The position numbers were made by a program, and so were the translations under genes. Under the pieces are notes generated by a model. The model ran no database searches. It was given only the letters and a program-made list of their open reading frames with translations, and had not been told where the DNA came from. 64,000 bases of DNA from Nocardia takedensis NBRC 100417 (lineage in GTDB: Bacteria; Actinomycetota; Actinomycetes; Mycobacteriales; Mycobacteriaceae): the NCBI RefSeq assembly GCF_000308695.1, contig NZ_BAGG01000265.1:62001-126000 (forward strand). The letters are read 5' to 3'. Of the stretch, positions 1 through 11,148 are shown piece after piece; within the stretch, counting starts at the first letter, position 1, and every line of letters starts with the position of its first letter.

Positions 1-235
1 GTAATCTAATTCTCACATTTCTTCATACGGCATTCCGCCGACCGTCGCCGCCCCCGTTCGGGTCGGCCGATCGCGCACGCGTCGCCTCGGCGACCTCCCA
101 ATAGCCGCGCGTATCAACAATTTTCGCCTCGCATATAAGGTGACCGGCAATTCCGGCCCCAGTATTGCAATCATTGTGAGGATTGACGTAGCGTGGCCCG
201 CGACACACTCCTCCGATCGCATGGGAGGCCCCGCC
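1..235. promoter_or_regulatory. Upstream region of the first operon, with a half-operator
   Basis: No convincing gene. ATTCTC at 9-14 matches the right half of the palindrome GAGAAT-N3-ATTCTC found at ten other promoters of this window; the left half (about positions 0-5) is degenerate or cut by the window edge. The rest is the presumed promoter and leader of the lactonase gene at 236. An in-frame GTG at 140 is not supported by a ribosome binding site. Confidence 0.4.
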
Positions 236-1831
236 GTGACGCGAGGGGCGCGCTACCGCAGCACCGCATCCATCACCACCGCCGAGGGGGTGAGCGTGCA
301 ACGACTCACCCCGCCCAGCAGGCTCTTCGGCGCCAACGGTCTACGCACCGGCCCCGACAACCGCATCTACGTGGCCCAGGTCGCGGGCAGCCAGATCAGC
401 GCGCTCGACGTCGTCACCGGCGAACTCGAGACCATCAGCGCCAAGGGCGGCGACATCGTCGCGCCCGACGACATCGCCTTCGACCCGGCGGGCAACCTGA
501 TCGCCACCGAATACATGGACGCGCGGGTCAGCGTGCGCGGGACCGACGGCCGCAGCCGGGTCCTGCGCGACGATCTGCCCGGCGCCAACGGCATCACCGT
601 GCACAACGGCCGACTCTTCGTCAACGAGTGCCGCATCGGCGGCAGGCTCATGGAACTGCCGCTGGACGGCGGCGCGCCGAAGGTGCTCCAGGACAACCTG
701 CCGATGCCCAACGCGATGGAAGTCGGCCCGGACGGCCTCCTCTACTACCCGGTCATGGGCACCAACGACATCTGGCGCATCGACCCCGACGGCGGCGAGC
801 CCGAACGGGTGGTCGGGGACCTCGGCGTCCCCGACTCGGTGAAGTTCGACGCCGCCGGATTCCTGGTCTCCACCCAGGTCGGCACCGGGCAGGTGCTGCG
901 CATCGACCCGCGCACCGGCGGTCGGGAAGTGCTGGCCCAGCTCGATCCGGGCCTGGACAACTGCACCTTCGTCGACGGCAGGCTGTTCGTCTCCAGCTTC
1001 GGCGGCGCGATCACCGAGATCCTCGGCGGCGGCGAGACGAAACAGGTGCTCGAGGGCGGGCTGATGTGGCCGCTGGATCTCACCGTCGGGCCGGACGGCA
1101 CCCTCTATGTCGCCGACGGCACCTTCTTCTACGCGCTGCGCGAGAACGGACTCGAGGTGCGGGCCTCGCTGTTCAGCCCGAACACCCCGGGCTACGTCCG
1201 CGGCGTCACCGCGCTCGGCGCGAACGAATTCCTCTGCGCCACTTCGGACGGGAAGATCGTGGTGTATCGGCACGGGCCCGAACCGGAGACCGAGCCGATC
1301 GCCGAGGGGTTCGATCAGCTCTACGGGATCGCCGCCGCCTCCGACGGAGCGATCGTGGCGGTGGAACTGGGCGCCGGCCGGGTGCTGTCGGTGCGCGGCG
1401 GGTCCACCGAGGTGCTGGCCTCGGGGCTGGTCGCGCCGACGGGGGTGGCCTTCGGCCCCGACGGCGCGATCCTGGTGTCCGAGACCGGGGCGGGCCGCGT
1501 GGTGAGCGTGGGCGCGGGCGGCGTGGACACGGTGGTCGACGGTCTGGAGAGTCCGCAGGGAATCCTGGTGCGCGGCAACCGGTTGCTGATCGTCGACGCC
1601 GGACTCAAGGCGCTGATCTCGGTCGACCTGGTCACCGAGGCGCGGCAGACCTTGGCCGCGGAACTGCCGGTCGGCGTGCCGGAGGGCGTGGTCGCCAAAC
1701 CGCTGAAGGGCACGCCGCCGTTCTCCGGGCCGATGGGGCCCTTCGCAGGCATCACGGCCGGGCCGGACGGCACCGTGTACGTCTCGGCCGACGCCGAGGG
1801 CAGCGTGCTCGCCGTGCGGATCGCGGGGTGA
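236..1831 (+). CDS. SMP-30/gluconolactonase-type beta-propeller protein
   Basis: 531 residues, nearly twice a single SMP-30/gluconolactonase domain. The chain is a run of propeller-blade repeats such as GPDGTLYVADGTFF, FGPDGAILVSETGAGR and GPDGTVYVSADAEGS, spread over most of its length, so a large or double propeller. No signal peptide is seen, suggesting a cytoplasmic protein. GTG 236 is chosen because GGGAGG (223-228) lies 7 nt upstream. It opens a plus-strand run of seven genes ending at 9969 that contains a Baeyer-Villiger monooxygenase; hydrolysis of the lactone formed by that enzyme is an attractive role, but this is inference. I did not assign catalytic metal ligands, so a lyase or binding role is possible. 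Confidence 0.8.
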   Translation: MTRGARYRSTASITTAEGVSVQRLTPPSRLFGANGLRTGPDNRIYVAQVAGSQISALDVVTGELETISAKGGDIVAPDDIAFDPAGNLIATEYMDARVSVRGTDGRSRVLRDDLPGANGITVHNGRLFVNECRIGGRLMELPLDGGAPKVLQDNLPMPNAMEVGPDGLLYYPVMGTNDIWRIDPDGGEPERVVGDLGVPDSVKFDAAGFLVSTQVGTGQVLRIDPRTGGREVLAQLDPGLDNCTFVDGRLFVSSFGGAITEILGGGETKQVLEGGLMWPLDLTVGPDGTLYVADGTFFYALRENGLEVRASLFSPNTPGYVRGVTALGANEFLCATSDGKIVVYRHGPEPETEPIAEGFDQLYGIAAASDGAIVAVELGAGRVLSVRGGSTEVLASGLVAPTGVAFGPDGAILVSETGAGRVVSVGAGGVDTVVDGLESPQGILVRGNRLLIVDAGLKALISVDLVTEARQTLAAELPVGVPEGVVAKPLKGTPPFSGPMGPFAGITAGPDGTVYVSADAEGSVLAVRIAG

Positions 1832-1838
1832 GCCCGCG

Positions 1839-2684
1839 ATGACCGACATCGATCTCGGCCTCGACGGTCGCGTGGTGATCGTGGCGGGCGCGGGCGGCGG
1901 CGGCATCGGCACCGCGGTGACCCGACTCGTGGCCAGGGCGGGCGCGACCGTGATCGCGGTCAGCCGGGGCAAGGAGAATCTGGCGACGCACGTTAAACCA
2001 CTTGCCGCCGAAGGACTTTCGGTGATACCGGTGGCCGCCGACGCGGGTTCCGAGGACGGGATCGCGACGATCCTCGACCACGCCCGCGCCGCCGACGGCG
2101 AGTTGCACGGCCTGGTCAACATCGCGGGCGGTGCCGCGCCGGGCACGTGGATGCCCGCCACCCGGGTCACCCGCGCGGACTGGCGCGCGCTGTTCGCGCA
2201 GAACTTGGAAACCATGTTCTTCCTCAGCCAGGCCGTCGCCGCCGAGTTGCGCGCGGCGGGCAGGCCGGGGTCGATCGTGTCGCTGTCCTCGATCAGCGGC
2301 ATGAACACCGCGCCGTTCCACATCGCCTACGGCACCGCGAAAGCCGCGCTGGTCGCCGCGACCCGCACGCTGGCGGTCGAACTGGCCCAGGCAGGCATCC
2401 GGGTGAACGCGGTGGCGCCCGGCGTCACCGCGACCCCGGCCTCCACGGCCTACGTCGGCGACGATCCCGAGCGCGACCGCACCGCCATCGCCATGGGCCG
2501 CCGCGGCACGCCCGAGGAGCAGGCCGGGCCGATCCTGTTCCTGCTCTCGGACCTGTCGAGCTACCTCACCGGCCAGACGCTGCTGGTCGACGGCGGCCTG
2601 AACCTCAAATGGACCCACCTGGGCGCCGACAACACCTCGCTGTTCCTGGAGAACGAGGAGTTCCGGGCCGCGATCACCCGCTGA
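1839..2684 (+). CDS. Short-chain dehydrogenase/reductase (SDR)
   Basis: 281 residues, classical SDR length. The nucleotide-binding loop GAGGGGIGTA is near residue 18, NIAGG follows strand 4, the catalytic Ser is in SLSSISG and the Tyr-Lys pair in YGTAK. The end TGQTLLVDGGL is typical. It should oxidise or reduce an alcohol/ketone with NAD(P); the substrate is unknown. It starts 7 nt after the lactonase stop and 19 nt before a Rieske oxygenase gene, so it is co-transcribed with them and may oxidise a hydroxyl or diol made by the oxygenase (inference). Confidence 0.9.
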   Translation: MTDIDLGLDGRVVIVAGAGGGGIGTAVTRLVARAGATVIAVSRGKENLATHVKPLAAEGLSVIPVAADAGSEDGIATILDHARAADGELHGLVNIAGGAAPGTWMPATRVTRADWRALFAQNLETMFFLSQAVAAELRAAGRPGSIVSLSSISGMNTAPFHIAYGTAKAALVAATRTLAVELAQAGIRVNAVAPGVTATPASTAYVGDDPERDRTAIAMGRRGTPEEQAGPILFLLSDLSSYLTGQTLLVDGGLNLKWTHLGADNTSLFLENEEFRAAITR

Positions 2685-2703
2685 CACCGATCGGGAGAAT
2701 GTC

Positions 2704-4065
2704 ATGACCGAAACCGCCGAGAACACCACCGAACCGCTGTCGACCCCGACGCTCATCGGCGTCGACGCCTACATCTCCCCCGACTACGCGCGCGCCGAGG
2801 GCGACCGACTGTGGGCGAAGGTGTGGCAGCAGGTCGGCCGCGTCGAGGAGATCCCGCGGGTCGGCAACTACCTGACCTACGACATCATGAACGACTCGAT
2901 CCTGGTGGTGCGCACCGCACCGGACACCTTCCGCGCCTACCACAACGTGTGCGCGCACCGCGGCCGCCGACTGGTCGACACCCCGCCGGGCGCGCACGAC
3001 GCCCGCGGCAGCGCCAAGCAGTTCGTCTGCGGATTCCACGGGTGGCGCTACGACCTCGAGGGCCGCAACACCTTCGTCCCCGAGCGCGAGGACTGGACCT
3101 GCGGTCTGACCGAGGGTGACGACGGCCTGAACCAGGTGCGCGTGGACACCTGGGGCGGCTGGCTGTGGATCACCATGGACCCCGAGGCCGAATCGCTGCG
3201 CGACTACCTGCAACCGGCCGCCTCGCTGCTCGAGCACTTCGAGTTGGAGAAGATGCGCTACCGGTGGCGGCGCTGGGTGGAGTTCGACTGCAACTGGAAG
3301 GTCGCCTTCGAGGCGTTCATGGAGACCTACCACGTGCCCTACACCCATCCCGAATTCGCCAATTTCGGCAGCTTCCTGGGCTGGGCCCGCGCGCAGGGCA
3401 AGCATTCCAACATCGGCTACGACGCGCCGAAGGGCATGGAGGAGAACCAGGCCAAGCTGCGCGTGGGCGGCGGGGCCGACGCCCGCGTCTCCACGGCCAC
3501 GCTCCAGAACTTCACCTGGGAGAACGCCAACACCAACACCACGCGCACCCTGGTCGACGTCGCGAACCGTCTGGTCGACGAACTGCCCGAGGGGACGCCG
3601 AGCGACCAGGTGCTGCGCTACTGGCTCGACACCGCGCGCGCGGAAGACCAAGCACGCGGGGTGGATTGGCCCAAGGTCGATCCGTCGGTGGTGGCCCAGG
3701 CGGGCACGGCGTGGCAGATCTTCCCGAACTTCCAGATCGGCCACGCCGTGAACAACATGCTGTGCTACCGGTTCCGGCCCTACGGCGTCGACCCGGACAA
3801 GTGCGTGTTCGAGGCCGCGGTCTTCGAGTTGTTCCCCGAAGGCCAGGAACCCGAGACCGAATGGGAGTACACCCCCGTCGGCGATCCCGGCTGGCGCACC
3901 GTGCTGCCGCAGGACTTCGACAACATGGCGGCCGTGCAGCAGGGCATGAAGTCGCGCGGCTTCGCGGGGCCGCGGCCCAACCCGTACCGGGAGCGCAGCG
4001 TGGTGAACCTGCACCACAATCTCGCGCGGTACATGGGCACCGGCGCGCCCACCGATCTGACCTGA
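2704..4065 (+). CDS. Rieske non-heme iron oxygenase, alpha subunit
   Basis: 453 residues. The Rieske 2Fe-2S ligands are C83-x-H85 and C109-x2-H112; the 23-residue spacing between the pairs is longer than the usual 15-17. The mononuclear iron site is recognisable as NWKVAFEAFMETYHVPYTH, with E207, H210 and H215. These enzymes hydroxylate or dihydroxylate ring substrates with O2 and electrons from a reductase; candidate reductases here are at 37881 and 61841. Unlike the other three Rieske genes of the window it is not followed by the small partner gene; a Baeyer-Villiger monooxygenase follows after 25 nt. It is also the most divergent of the four, so a different substrate is likely. Confidence 0.93.
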   Translation: MTETAENTTEPLSTPTLIGVDAYISPDYARAEGDRLWAKVWQQVGRVEEIPRVGNYLTYDIMNDSILVVRTAPDTFRAYHNVCAHRGRRLVDTPPGAHDARGSAKQFVCGFHGWRYDLEGRNTFVPEREDWTCGLTEGDDGLNQVRVDTWGGWLWITMDPEAESLRDYLQPAASLLEHFELEKMRYRWRRWVEFDCNWKVAFEAFMETYHVPYTHPEFANFGSFLGWARAQGKHSNIGYDAPKGMEENQAKLRVGGGADARVSTATLQNFTWENANTNTTRTLVDVANRLVDELPEGTPSDQVLRYWLDTARAEDQARGVDWPKVDPSVVAQAGTAWQIFPNFQIGHAVNNMLCYRFRPYGVDPDKCVFEAAVFELFPEGQEPETEWEYTPVGDPGWRTVLPQDFDNMAAVQQGMKSRGFAGPRPNPYRERSVVNLHHNLARYMGTGAPTDLT

Positions 4066-4090
4066 ACCCAGCGAACGAGGAACCACACCC

Positions 4091-5914
<1,824 letters not shown>

Positions 5915-5922
5915 GGGACGCC

Positions 5923-6855
5923 GTGGCGGAACTTCGCTACGACGGCCGCGTCGCGGTCGTCACCGGAGCGGGCCGCGGGCTCGGGCGCGAGTACGCGCTG
6001 CTGCTCGCCGCCCGCGGGGCCCGGGTGGTGGTCAACGACCTGGGTAGCACGGTGCGCGGTGACACCGTGGAGGGCAGTCCGGCCGCGGAGGTCGTCGCCG
6101 AGATCGAGGCGGCGGGCGGCACGGCCGTGGCCAACACCGATTCGGTGGCCACGGCCGAGGGCGGGCGGGCCATCGTGGCCTGCGCGCTCGAGCGGTTCGG
6201 GCGGCTCGACATCGTGATCCACAACGCCGGGAACGTGCGCTACGGGTCGCTGCGCGAGCTCACCCACGAGGATTTCGAGGCGGTGCTGGACGTGCACCTG
6301 CGCGGCGCGTTCCACGTGGTGCGGCCCGCGTTCCCGGTGCTCGCCGACGCGGGCTACGGCCGCGTCGTGCTCACCTCCTCGATCGGCGGGCTCTACGGCA
6401 ACAAGGGCGTGGCCAACTACGCGGTCGCCAAGGCCGGGATGATCGGCCTGTCCAATGTGATCGCCCTGGAAGGGGCCGAATCGGGGGTGCGCAGCAACGT
6501 CATCGTGCCCGCCGCGGTCACGCGGTTGGCCGACGGGCTGGACACCTCCGCCTATCCGCCCATGGGCCCCGAGCTGACGGCGCCCGCCGTCGGCTGGCTC
6601 GCGCACGAATCCTGTTCGGTCAGCGGCGAGATGTTCGTCGCGGTCGCCGGACGGGTCGCGCGGGCCTACATCGCCGAGACCCCCGGGGTGTACCAGCCCG
6701 CGTGGACGGTCGAGCAGGTCGGCGAACGCATCGACGAGATCCGGGACACGGCGGATTCCTGGGTCCTGCCCACCGCGACCGGGCACGTCGATCACCTGAG
6801 GAAGAGTTTCGCACTAGCCACGGAGGCGCTACGGCATGTCGGTCAAGGTCTTTGA
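5923..6855 (+). CDS. SDR of the multifunctional-enzyme (17beta-HSD4-like) type
   Basis: 310 residues from GTG 5923, preceded by GAGGG at 5913-5917; GTG 5911, overlapping the upstream stop, is an alternative. TGAGRGLGREYALLLAARGA followed by VVVNDLG is characteristic of the 3-hydroxyacyl-CoA dehydrogenase domain of peroxisomal multifunctional enzyme 2 and its actinobacterial homologues. NAGN, SSIGG and YAVAK supply the catalytic set. Probable role: NAD-dependent oxidation of a hydroxyacyl-CoA or cyclic alcohol. Its end overlaps the next gene by 20 nt, so translation is coupled. Confidence 0.88.
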   Translation: MAELRYDGRVAVVTGAGRGLGREYALLLAARGARVVVNDLGSTVRGDTVEGSPAAEVVAEIEAAGGTAVANTDSVATAEGGRAIVACALERFGRLDIVIHNAGNVRYGSLRELTHEDFEAVLDVHLRGAFHVVRPAFPVLADAGYGRVVLTSSIGGLYGNKGVANYAVAKAGMIGLSNVIALEGAESGVRSNVIVPAAVTRLADGLDTSAYPPMGPELTAPAVGWLAHESCSVSGEMFVAVAGRVARAYIAETPGVYQPAWTVEQVGERIDEIRDTADSWVLPTATGHVDHLRKSFALATEALRHVGQGL

Positions 6856-8542
6856 ACGTATTCTCCAGCTCTTCGAGGCCGAGGGCATCGACACGATCTT
6901 CGGCATCCCCGATCCGAATTTCGTGCACATGTTCCACCTCGCCGAGGAGCGCGGGTGGAACGTGATCGCCCCGCACCACGAGGAATCGGCGGGGTTCATG
7001 GCCGAGGCGGTGTCCCGGATGACCGGGCGGGCCGCGGTGTGCATCGGCACCCTGGGCCCCGGCGTCGCCAATCTGGCGGGCGCGATGATGTGCGCCAAGG
7101 TGGAGAACTCCCCGGTCATCTTCCTCGGCGGCCAGCGAGCCCGGATCACCGAGCAGCGGGTGCGCCGCGGCCGCATCCAATTCGTCACCCAGGCAGCGCT
7201 GTTCGAGCCGTCGGTGAAGTACACGGCCAGTATCGAATACGCCGACCAGACCGACGAGATCATCCGCGAGGGTCTGCGCAAGGCGCTGTCGGGCACGCCC
7301 GGCCCGGTCTACATCGAATACCCCTCGCACGTGATCCTCGAGGAGTTGGACGTCCCGGAACCGTTGGCGCCGCACCGTTACCGACTGGTCGGGCAGACCG
7401 CGGGCGGTGACAGGATCGCCGAGGCGGCGGCGCTGATCCGCGCCGCCAAGAGCCCGGTCTTGCTGGCGGGTCACGGCGTGCACACCACCCGTTCCGGCGC
7501 GGCGGTGCGCGAACTGGCCGAACTCATGGCCTGCCCGGTGATCCAGACCTCCGGCGGCACCTCCTACATCGAAGGGCTCGAGGACCGCACCTTCCCCTAC
7601 GGCTTCTCTCCCGCCGCGGTGGAGGCCGTCGTGGGATCGGATCTGTGCGTGGCGCTGGGCACCGAACTCGGCGAACCCGTGCACTACGGTCGCGGCAGGC
7701 ACTGGGCCGCCAACGAAGCCGACCGGAAATGGATTCTGGTGGAACAGGATCCGACCGCCATCGGGGTCAATCGGCCCATCGACGTTCCGTTGGTCGGCGA
7801 TCTGCGCGCGGTGGTCCCGCAGTTGGTGGACGCGCTGCGCGACACGCCGCGCACCGCCGGACCCGACCTGGCCCGCTGGATCGAACAGGACGCCGCCCGC
7901 CTCGCCGAACTGGCCGAGACCGCGCCCTCCGGCCGCTCCCCCGTGCATCCCGCGCGACTCATCGTGGAGGCGACGAAAGCCTTTCCCGCGGACGGCATCA
8001 TGGTCCGCGACGGCGGTGCCACCACGATCTTCGGGTGGACCTACTCGCAGGCCAAACCGCACGACGTCATCTGGAACCAGAACTTCGGCCACCTCGGCAC
8101 CGGCCTGCCCTACGCCGTGGGCGCGTCCGTGGCCGAGGGCCGCAAGCGCCCGGTGATGCTGGTGACCGGCGACTCCTCGTTCCAGTTCCAGATCGCCGAA
8201 CTCGAGACCGCCGCGCGGCTGAACCTGCCGCTGGTGTGCGTGGTCGCCGTCGACTACGCGTGGGGTCTCGAAGTCGGCGTCTACAAGCGGACCTTCGGCC
8301 AGGGTTCGCGCGAGACCGGCACGCACTGGAGCACCGCGACCCGCTTGGACAAGGTCGCCGAGGGTTTCGGCTGCCACGGCGAATACGTCGACCGCGACGA
8401 GGACATCGCCCCCGCGATCAAACGCGCGTTCGCCTCCGGCCGACCCGGCGTGGTGCACGTGGTGGTCGACCCGAAAGCCAATTCAGAGGAAATGCCCAGC
8501 TACGACGAGTTCCGTACCTGGTATGCCGAAGGGACGCAGTAG
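6836..8542 (+). CDS. Thiamine-diphosphate-dependent decarboxylase/lyase
   Basis: 568 residues with the three-domain layout of the acetolactate synthase, benzoylformate decarboxylase and 2-hydroxyacyl-CoA lyase superfamily. The cofactor-activating Glu is E49 in HHEESAGFMA. The C-terminal diphosphate motif begins VTGDSSFQFQIAE and ends VVAVDYAWGLE, where the usual NN is VD. The sequence alone does not choose between 2-hydroxyacyl-CoA lysis, 2-keto acid decarboxylation and carboligation. The next gene encodes an aldehyde dehydrogenase, so formation of an aldehyde that is then oxidised is a sensible inference. ATG 6836 overlaps the previous gene by 20 nt. Confidence 0.88.
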   Translation: MSVKVFERILQLFEAEGIDTIFGIPDPNFVHMFHLAEERGWNVIAPHHEESAGFMAEAVSRMTGRAAVCIGTLGPGVANLAGAMMCAKVENSPVIFLGGQRARITEQRVRRGRIQFVTQAALFEPSVKYTASIEYADQTDEIIREGLRKALSGTPGPVYIEYPSHVILEELDVPEPLAPHRYRLVGQTAGGDRIAEAAALIRAAKSPVLLAGHGVHTTRSGAAVRELAELMACPVIQTSGGTSYIEGLEDRTFPYGFSPAAVEAVVGSDLCVALGTELGEPVHYGRGRHWAANEADRKWILVEQDPTAIGVNRPIDVPLVGDLRAVVPQLVDALRDTPRTAGPDLARWIEQDAARLAELAETAPSGRSPVHPARLIVEATKAFPADGIMVRDGGATTIFGWTYSQAKPHDVIWNQNFGHLGTGLPYAVGASVAEGRKRPVMLVTGDSSFQFQIAELETAARLNLPLVCVVAVDYAWGLEVGVYKRTFGQGSRETGTHWSTATRLDKVAEGFGCHGEYVDRDEDIAPAIKRAFASGRPGVVHVVVDPKANSEEMPSYDEFRTWYAEGTQ

Positions 8543-8544
8543 TC

Positions 8545-9969
8545 GTGCGCACACTGTCCAGCTTCTACATCGGCGGCACCTGGACCGCCCCGGCGGGTCC
8601 GGCGGTGTTCGAGGTGATCGATCCGGCGACCGAGGAGGTCGCGGGCACGGTCGCGCAGGGGTCCGCGGCCGACGTCGACCGGGCGGTCACGGCCGCGCGC
8701 GCCGCGTTCCCCGCCTGGTCGGCGACCTCGGTCGCGGACCGACTCGCGGTGCTGCGGGCGATCGGCGTCGAATACGAGCGCCGCCGCGCCGATCTCGCCG
8801 CCGCGCTGACCGCCGAGATGGGCGCGCCCGCCGCGCTGGCGGGTGGCTTCCAGGTCGATCTCGGCGCGGGCCACCTCGCCACGGTCATCGAAATCCTGGA
8901 GACCTTCGCCTTCGAGGAGCGGCGCGGGGCGACCCTGATCGTGAAGGAGCCCATCGGGGTCTGTGGACTCATCACGCCGTGGAACTGGCCGCTGAACCAG
9001 ATCGCGGTGAAGGTGTTCCCCGCCTTGGCCGCGGGCTGCACCGTCGTACTCAAACCCTCCGAGCAGTCGCCGTTCTCCGGTGCGGTGTTCGCCGAGATCC
9101 TCGACGCCGCGGGGGTTCCCGCCGGTGTCTTCAACCTCGTGCAGGGCGACGGGCCGAACGTCGGCGTGCCGCTCTCCTCGCACCCCGAGGTGGACATGGT
9201 CTCGTTCACCGGGTCGACCCGGGCCGGAATCGAGATCGCGCGCAACGCCGCCGCGGGCGTCAAACGCGTCACCCAGGAACTCGGCGGCAAGGGCGCCAAC
9301 ATCGTGCTCGACGACGAGGCGTTGGCCGCGAACGTCGGCAGCGCGGTCGGCACGCTGGTCGCCAACTCGGGGCAGACCTGTAGCGCGCTGACGCGCCTGC
9401 TGGTGCCACGGCACCGGGTGGAGGAGGCCGTCGCCGCCGCGAAGGTGGCCGCCGACGCGGTGACCGTGGGCGATCCGCACGGCGAGGTCACCATCGGTCC
9501 GGTGGTCTCGGCCCGCCAGTTCGACAAGATCCAGTCCCTGATCCGCACGGCCATCGATGAAGGCGCGACGGTGGTCGCGGGCGGTCCCGGCAGGCCCGAG
9601 GGCCTGGATCGCGGCTACTACGTCAAGCCGACGGTCTTCGCCGAGGTCACCAACGACATGACGATCGCGCGCGAGGAGATCTTCGGCCCGGTGCTGACGA
9701 TCATCGCCTACGACGATCTCGACCACGCGGTGGAGATCGCCAACGACACCGAGTACGGACTGGCCGCCAATATCGCGGGCGCCGATCTCGAGACAGCCCG
9801 AGCGCTGGCGCGGCGCGTGCGCTCGGGCTGGGTCTCGATCAACGACGCCTTCGATTTCCACTGCCCCTTCGGCGGGTATCGCAAGAGCGGCAACGGCCGG
9901 GAGTGGGGCGAATTCGGCTTCCACGAATACCTGGAGATCAAAGGCGTTCTCGGGTACGACCCTTCCTAG
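8545..9969 (+). CDS. NAD(P)-dependent aldehyde dehydrogenase
   Basis: 474 residues from GTG 8545, two bases after the upstream stop, with AAGGGA at 8529-8534. Catalytic residues are clear: E245 in QELGGKGAN and C279 in NSGQTCSAL; the cofactor motifs PWNWPLN (145-151) and KPSEQSP (170-176) are intact. It oxidises an aldehyde to the acid, or to the CoA ester if CoA is used. As the last gene of the first operon it should act on the product of the thiamine-diphosphate lyase. It converges on the acyl-CoA dehydrogenase at 9989. Confidence 0.95.
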   Translation: MRTLSSFYIGGTWTAPAGPAVFEVIDPATEEVAGTVAQGSAADVDRAVTAARAAFPAWSATSVADRLAVLRAIGVEYERRRADLAAALTAEMGAPAALAGGFQVDLGAGHLATVIEILETFAFEERRGATLIVKEPIGVCGLITPWNWPLNQIAVKVFPALAAGCTVVLKPSEQSPFSGAVFAEILDAAGVPAGVFNLVQGDGPNVGVPLSSHPEVDMVSFTGSTRAGIEIARNAAAGVKRVTQELGGKGANIVLDDEALAANVGSAVGTLVANSGQTCSALTRLLVPRHRVEEAVAAAKVAADAVTVGDPHGEVTIGPVVSARQFDKIQSLIRTAIDEGATVVAGGPGRPEGLDRGYYVKPTVFAEVTNDMTIAREEIFGPVLTIIAYDDLDHAVEIANDTEYGLAANIAGADLETARALARRVRSGWVSINDAFDFHCPFGGYRKSGNGREWGEFGFHEYLEIKGVLGYDPS

Positions 9970-9979
9970 GAACAGCAGC

Positions 9980-10019
9980 GATCGTCGCTCAGGACAGGCC
10001 GAGGTCCCGGGCGACGATC
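9980..10019. terminator. Possible bidirectional terminator between convergent genes
   Basis: A 9-bp inverted repeat, GATCGTCGC (9980-9988) and GCGACGATC (10011-10019), spans the 19-nt gap between two convergent stops and extends into the end of the minus-strand gene. The loop of about 22 nt is long and there is no T-run, so support is weak. Confidence 0.3.
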
Positions 10020-11140
10020 ATCTTCATGACTTCGCTGGTCCCCGCGTAGATCCGTGCCACGCGCGCGTCGGTGTAGAGCCGGGCGATGGGATATTCCATC
10101 ATGTAGCCGTAGCCGCCGAACAATTGCAGGCAACGATCCACCACGCGGGCCTGGATCTCGGTGCAGAACAATTTCACCCGGGCCGCGTCCGCGCCGGAGA
10201 GCACCCCGTCGACCAGGTCCAGCACCGCGCGGTCGATCATCGTCTGCGCGGCCTCCACTTCCGCCGACATCGCCGCCAACTCGAATTTGGTGTTCTGGAA
10301 CGAGGCCACCGGCGTGCCGAACGCCTTGCGCTGCTTGGTGTAGTCGATGGTCGCGGCGATCGCGGCGCGGGCTTGGGCGACCGAACCGACGGCCACGGTC
10401 AGACGTTCCTGCGGCAGATTGTGGCCCAGGTAGCCGAAGGCCGCGCCCTCCTCGCCGAGACGGTTGCGCGCGGGCACCCGGACGTCGGTGAACGACAACT
10501 CCATGGTGTCCTGCACCTTGCAGCCCATCTTCTCCAGCATCCGCCCGCGCTCGAAGCCGGGCATGCCGTCCTCGACCACCAGCAGGGTCAGGCCCGCGCG
10601 CCGGTTGTCGGGGTCGGTGGACGTGCGCGCCACCACGATCACCAGATCGGCGAGCAGACCGCCGGTGATGAAGGTCTTGGCCCCGTTGAGGATGTAGTCG
10701 TCCCCGTCGCGGACCGCGCTGGTGCGCATCCCGGCCAGATCCGAACCGGTGCCGGGTTCGGTCATCGCGACGGCGGTGAGCAAACTCCCCGCGGCCAGGC
10801 CCGGGAACCAGCGGGCGCGCTGCTCGGCGTCGGCGTACTCCAGGAAGTACGGCAGGATCACGTCGAGTTGGGTGCGCACCGTCCCGAGGGTGACCTGGGC
10901 GCGGTAGGCCTCCTCCTGCAGGATCACGTTGTAGCGGTAGTCGCGCAATCCCGCACCGCCGTACTCCTCGGGCAGCGCGATGCCGAGCATACCGAGTCCG
11001 CCCATCTCGGTGAAGATCTCGCGCGGCATCCGCCCGGCGGCTTCCCAGGCGGCGTAGTTCGGCGCCACCTGCTTCTCGACGAAAGTGCGCACCAGGTCCC
11101 GGAACGCCTCGTGGTCCGGGGTGAACAGTTCGCGACGCAC
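9989..11140 (-). CDS. Acyl-CoA dehydrogenase
   Basis: 383 residues; GTG 11140 has TAGGAGA just upstream overlapping the thiolase stop. AMTEPGTGSDLAGM is the FAD/substrate motif, and FGGYGYMMEYPIAR and IYAGTSEVMK are the C-terminal signatures. The usual C-terminal catalytic Glu (YEGT) is Ala here, whereas a Glu in LPQERL sits where long-chain and isovaleryl-CoA dehydrogenases carry theirs, so the enzyme should be active and of that type. It introduces a 2,3-double bond into an acyl-CoA. It is the last gene of the long minus-strand operon that begins at the ABC binding protein. Confidence 0.93.
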   Translation of the reverse strand: MRRELFTPDHEAFRDLVRTFVEKQVAPNYAAWEAAGRMPREIFTEMGGLGMLGIALPEEYGGAGLRDYRYNVILQEEAYRAQVTLGTVRTQLDVILPYFLEYADAEQRARWFPGLAAGSLLTAVAMTEPGTGSDLAGMRTSAVRDGDDYILNGAKTFITGGLLADLVIVVARTSTDPDNRRAGLTLLVVEDGMPGFERGRMLEKMGCKVQDTMELSFTDVRVPARNRLGEEGAAFGYLGHNLPQERLTVAVGSVAQARAAIAATIDYTKQRKAFGTPVASFQNTKFELAAMSAEVEAAQTMIDRAVLDLVDGVLSGADAARVKLFCTEIQARVVDRCLQLFGGYGYMMEYPIARLYTDARVARIYAGTSEVMKMIVARDLGLS

Positions 11141-11148
11141 CGGATCTC

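Noticed and set aside
140..235. Upstream GTG 140 as start of the propeller protein
   Set aside because: No ribosome binding site and an atypical N-terminus; GTG 236 has GGGAGG at ideal spacing.
341..2323. Very long open frame on the minus strand opposite the lactonase and SDR genes (660 codons)
   Set aside because: GC-rich coding produces long antisense frames; its product is rich in Arg, Ala, Gly and His, has no motif, and the plus-strand frame shows clear families.
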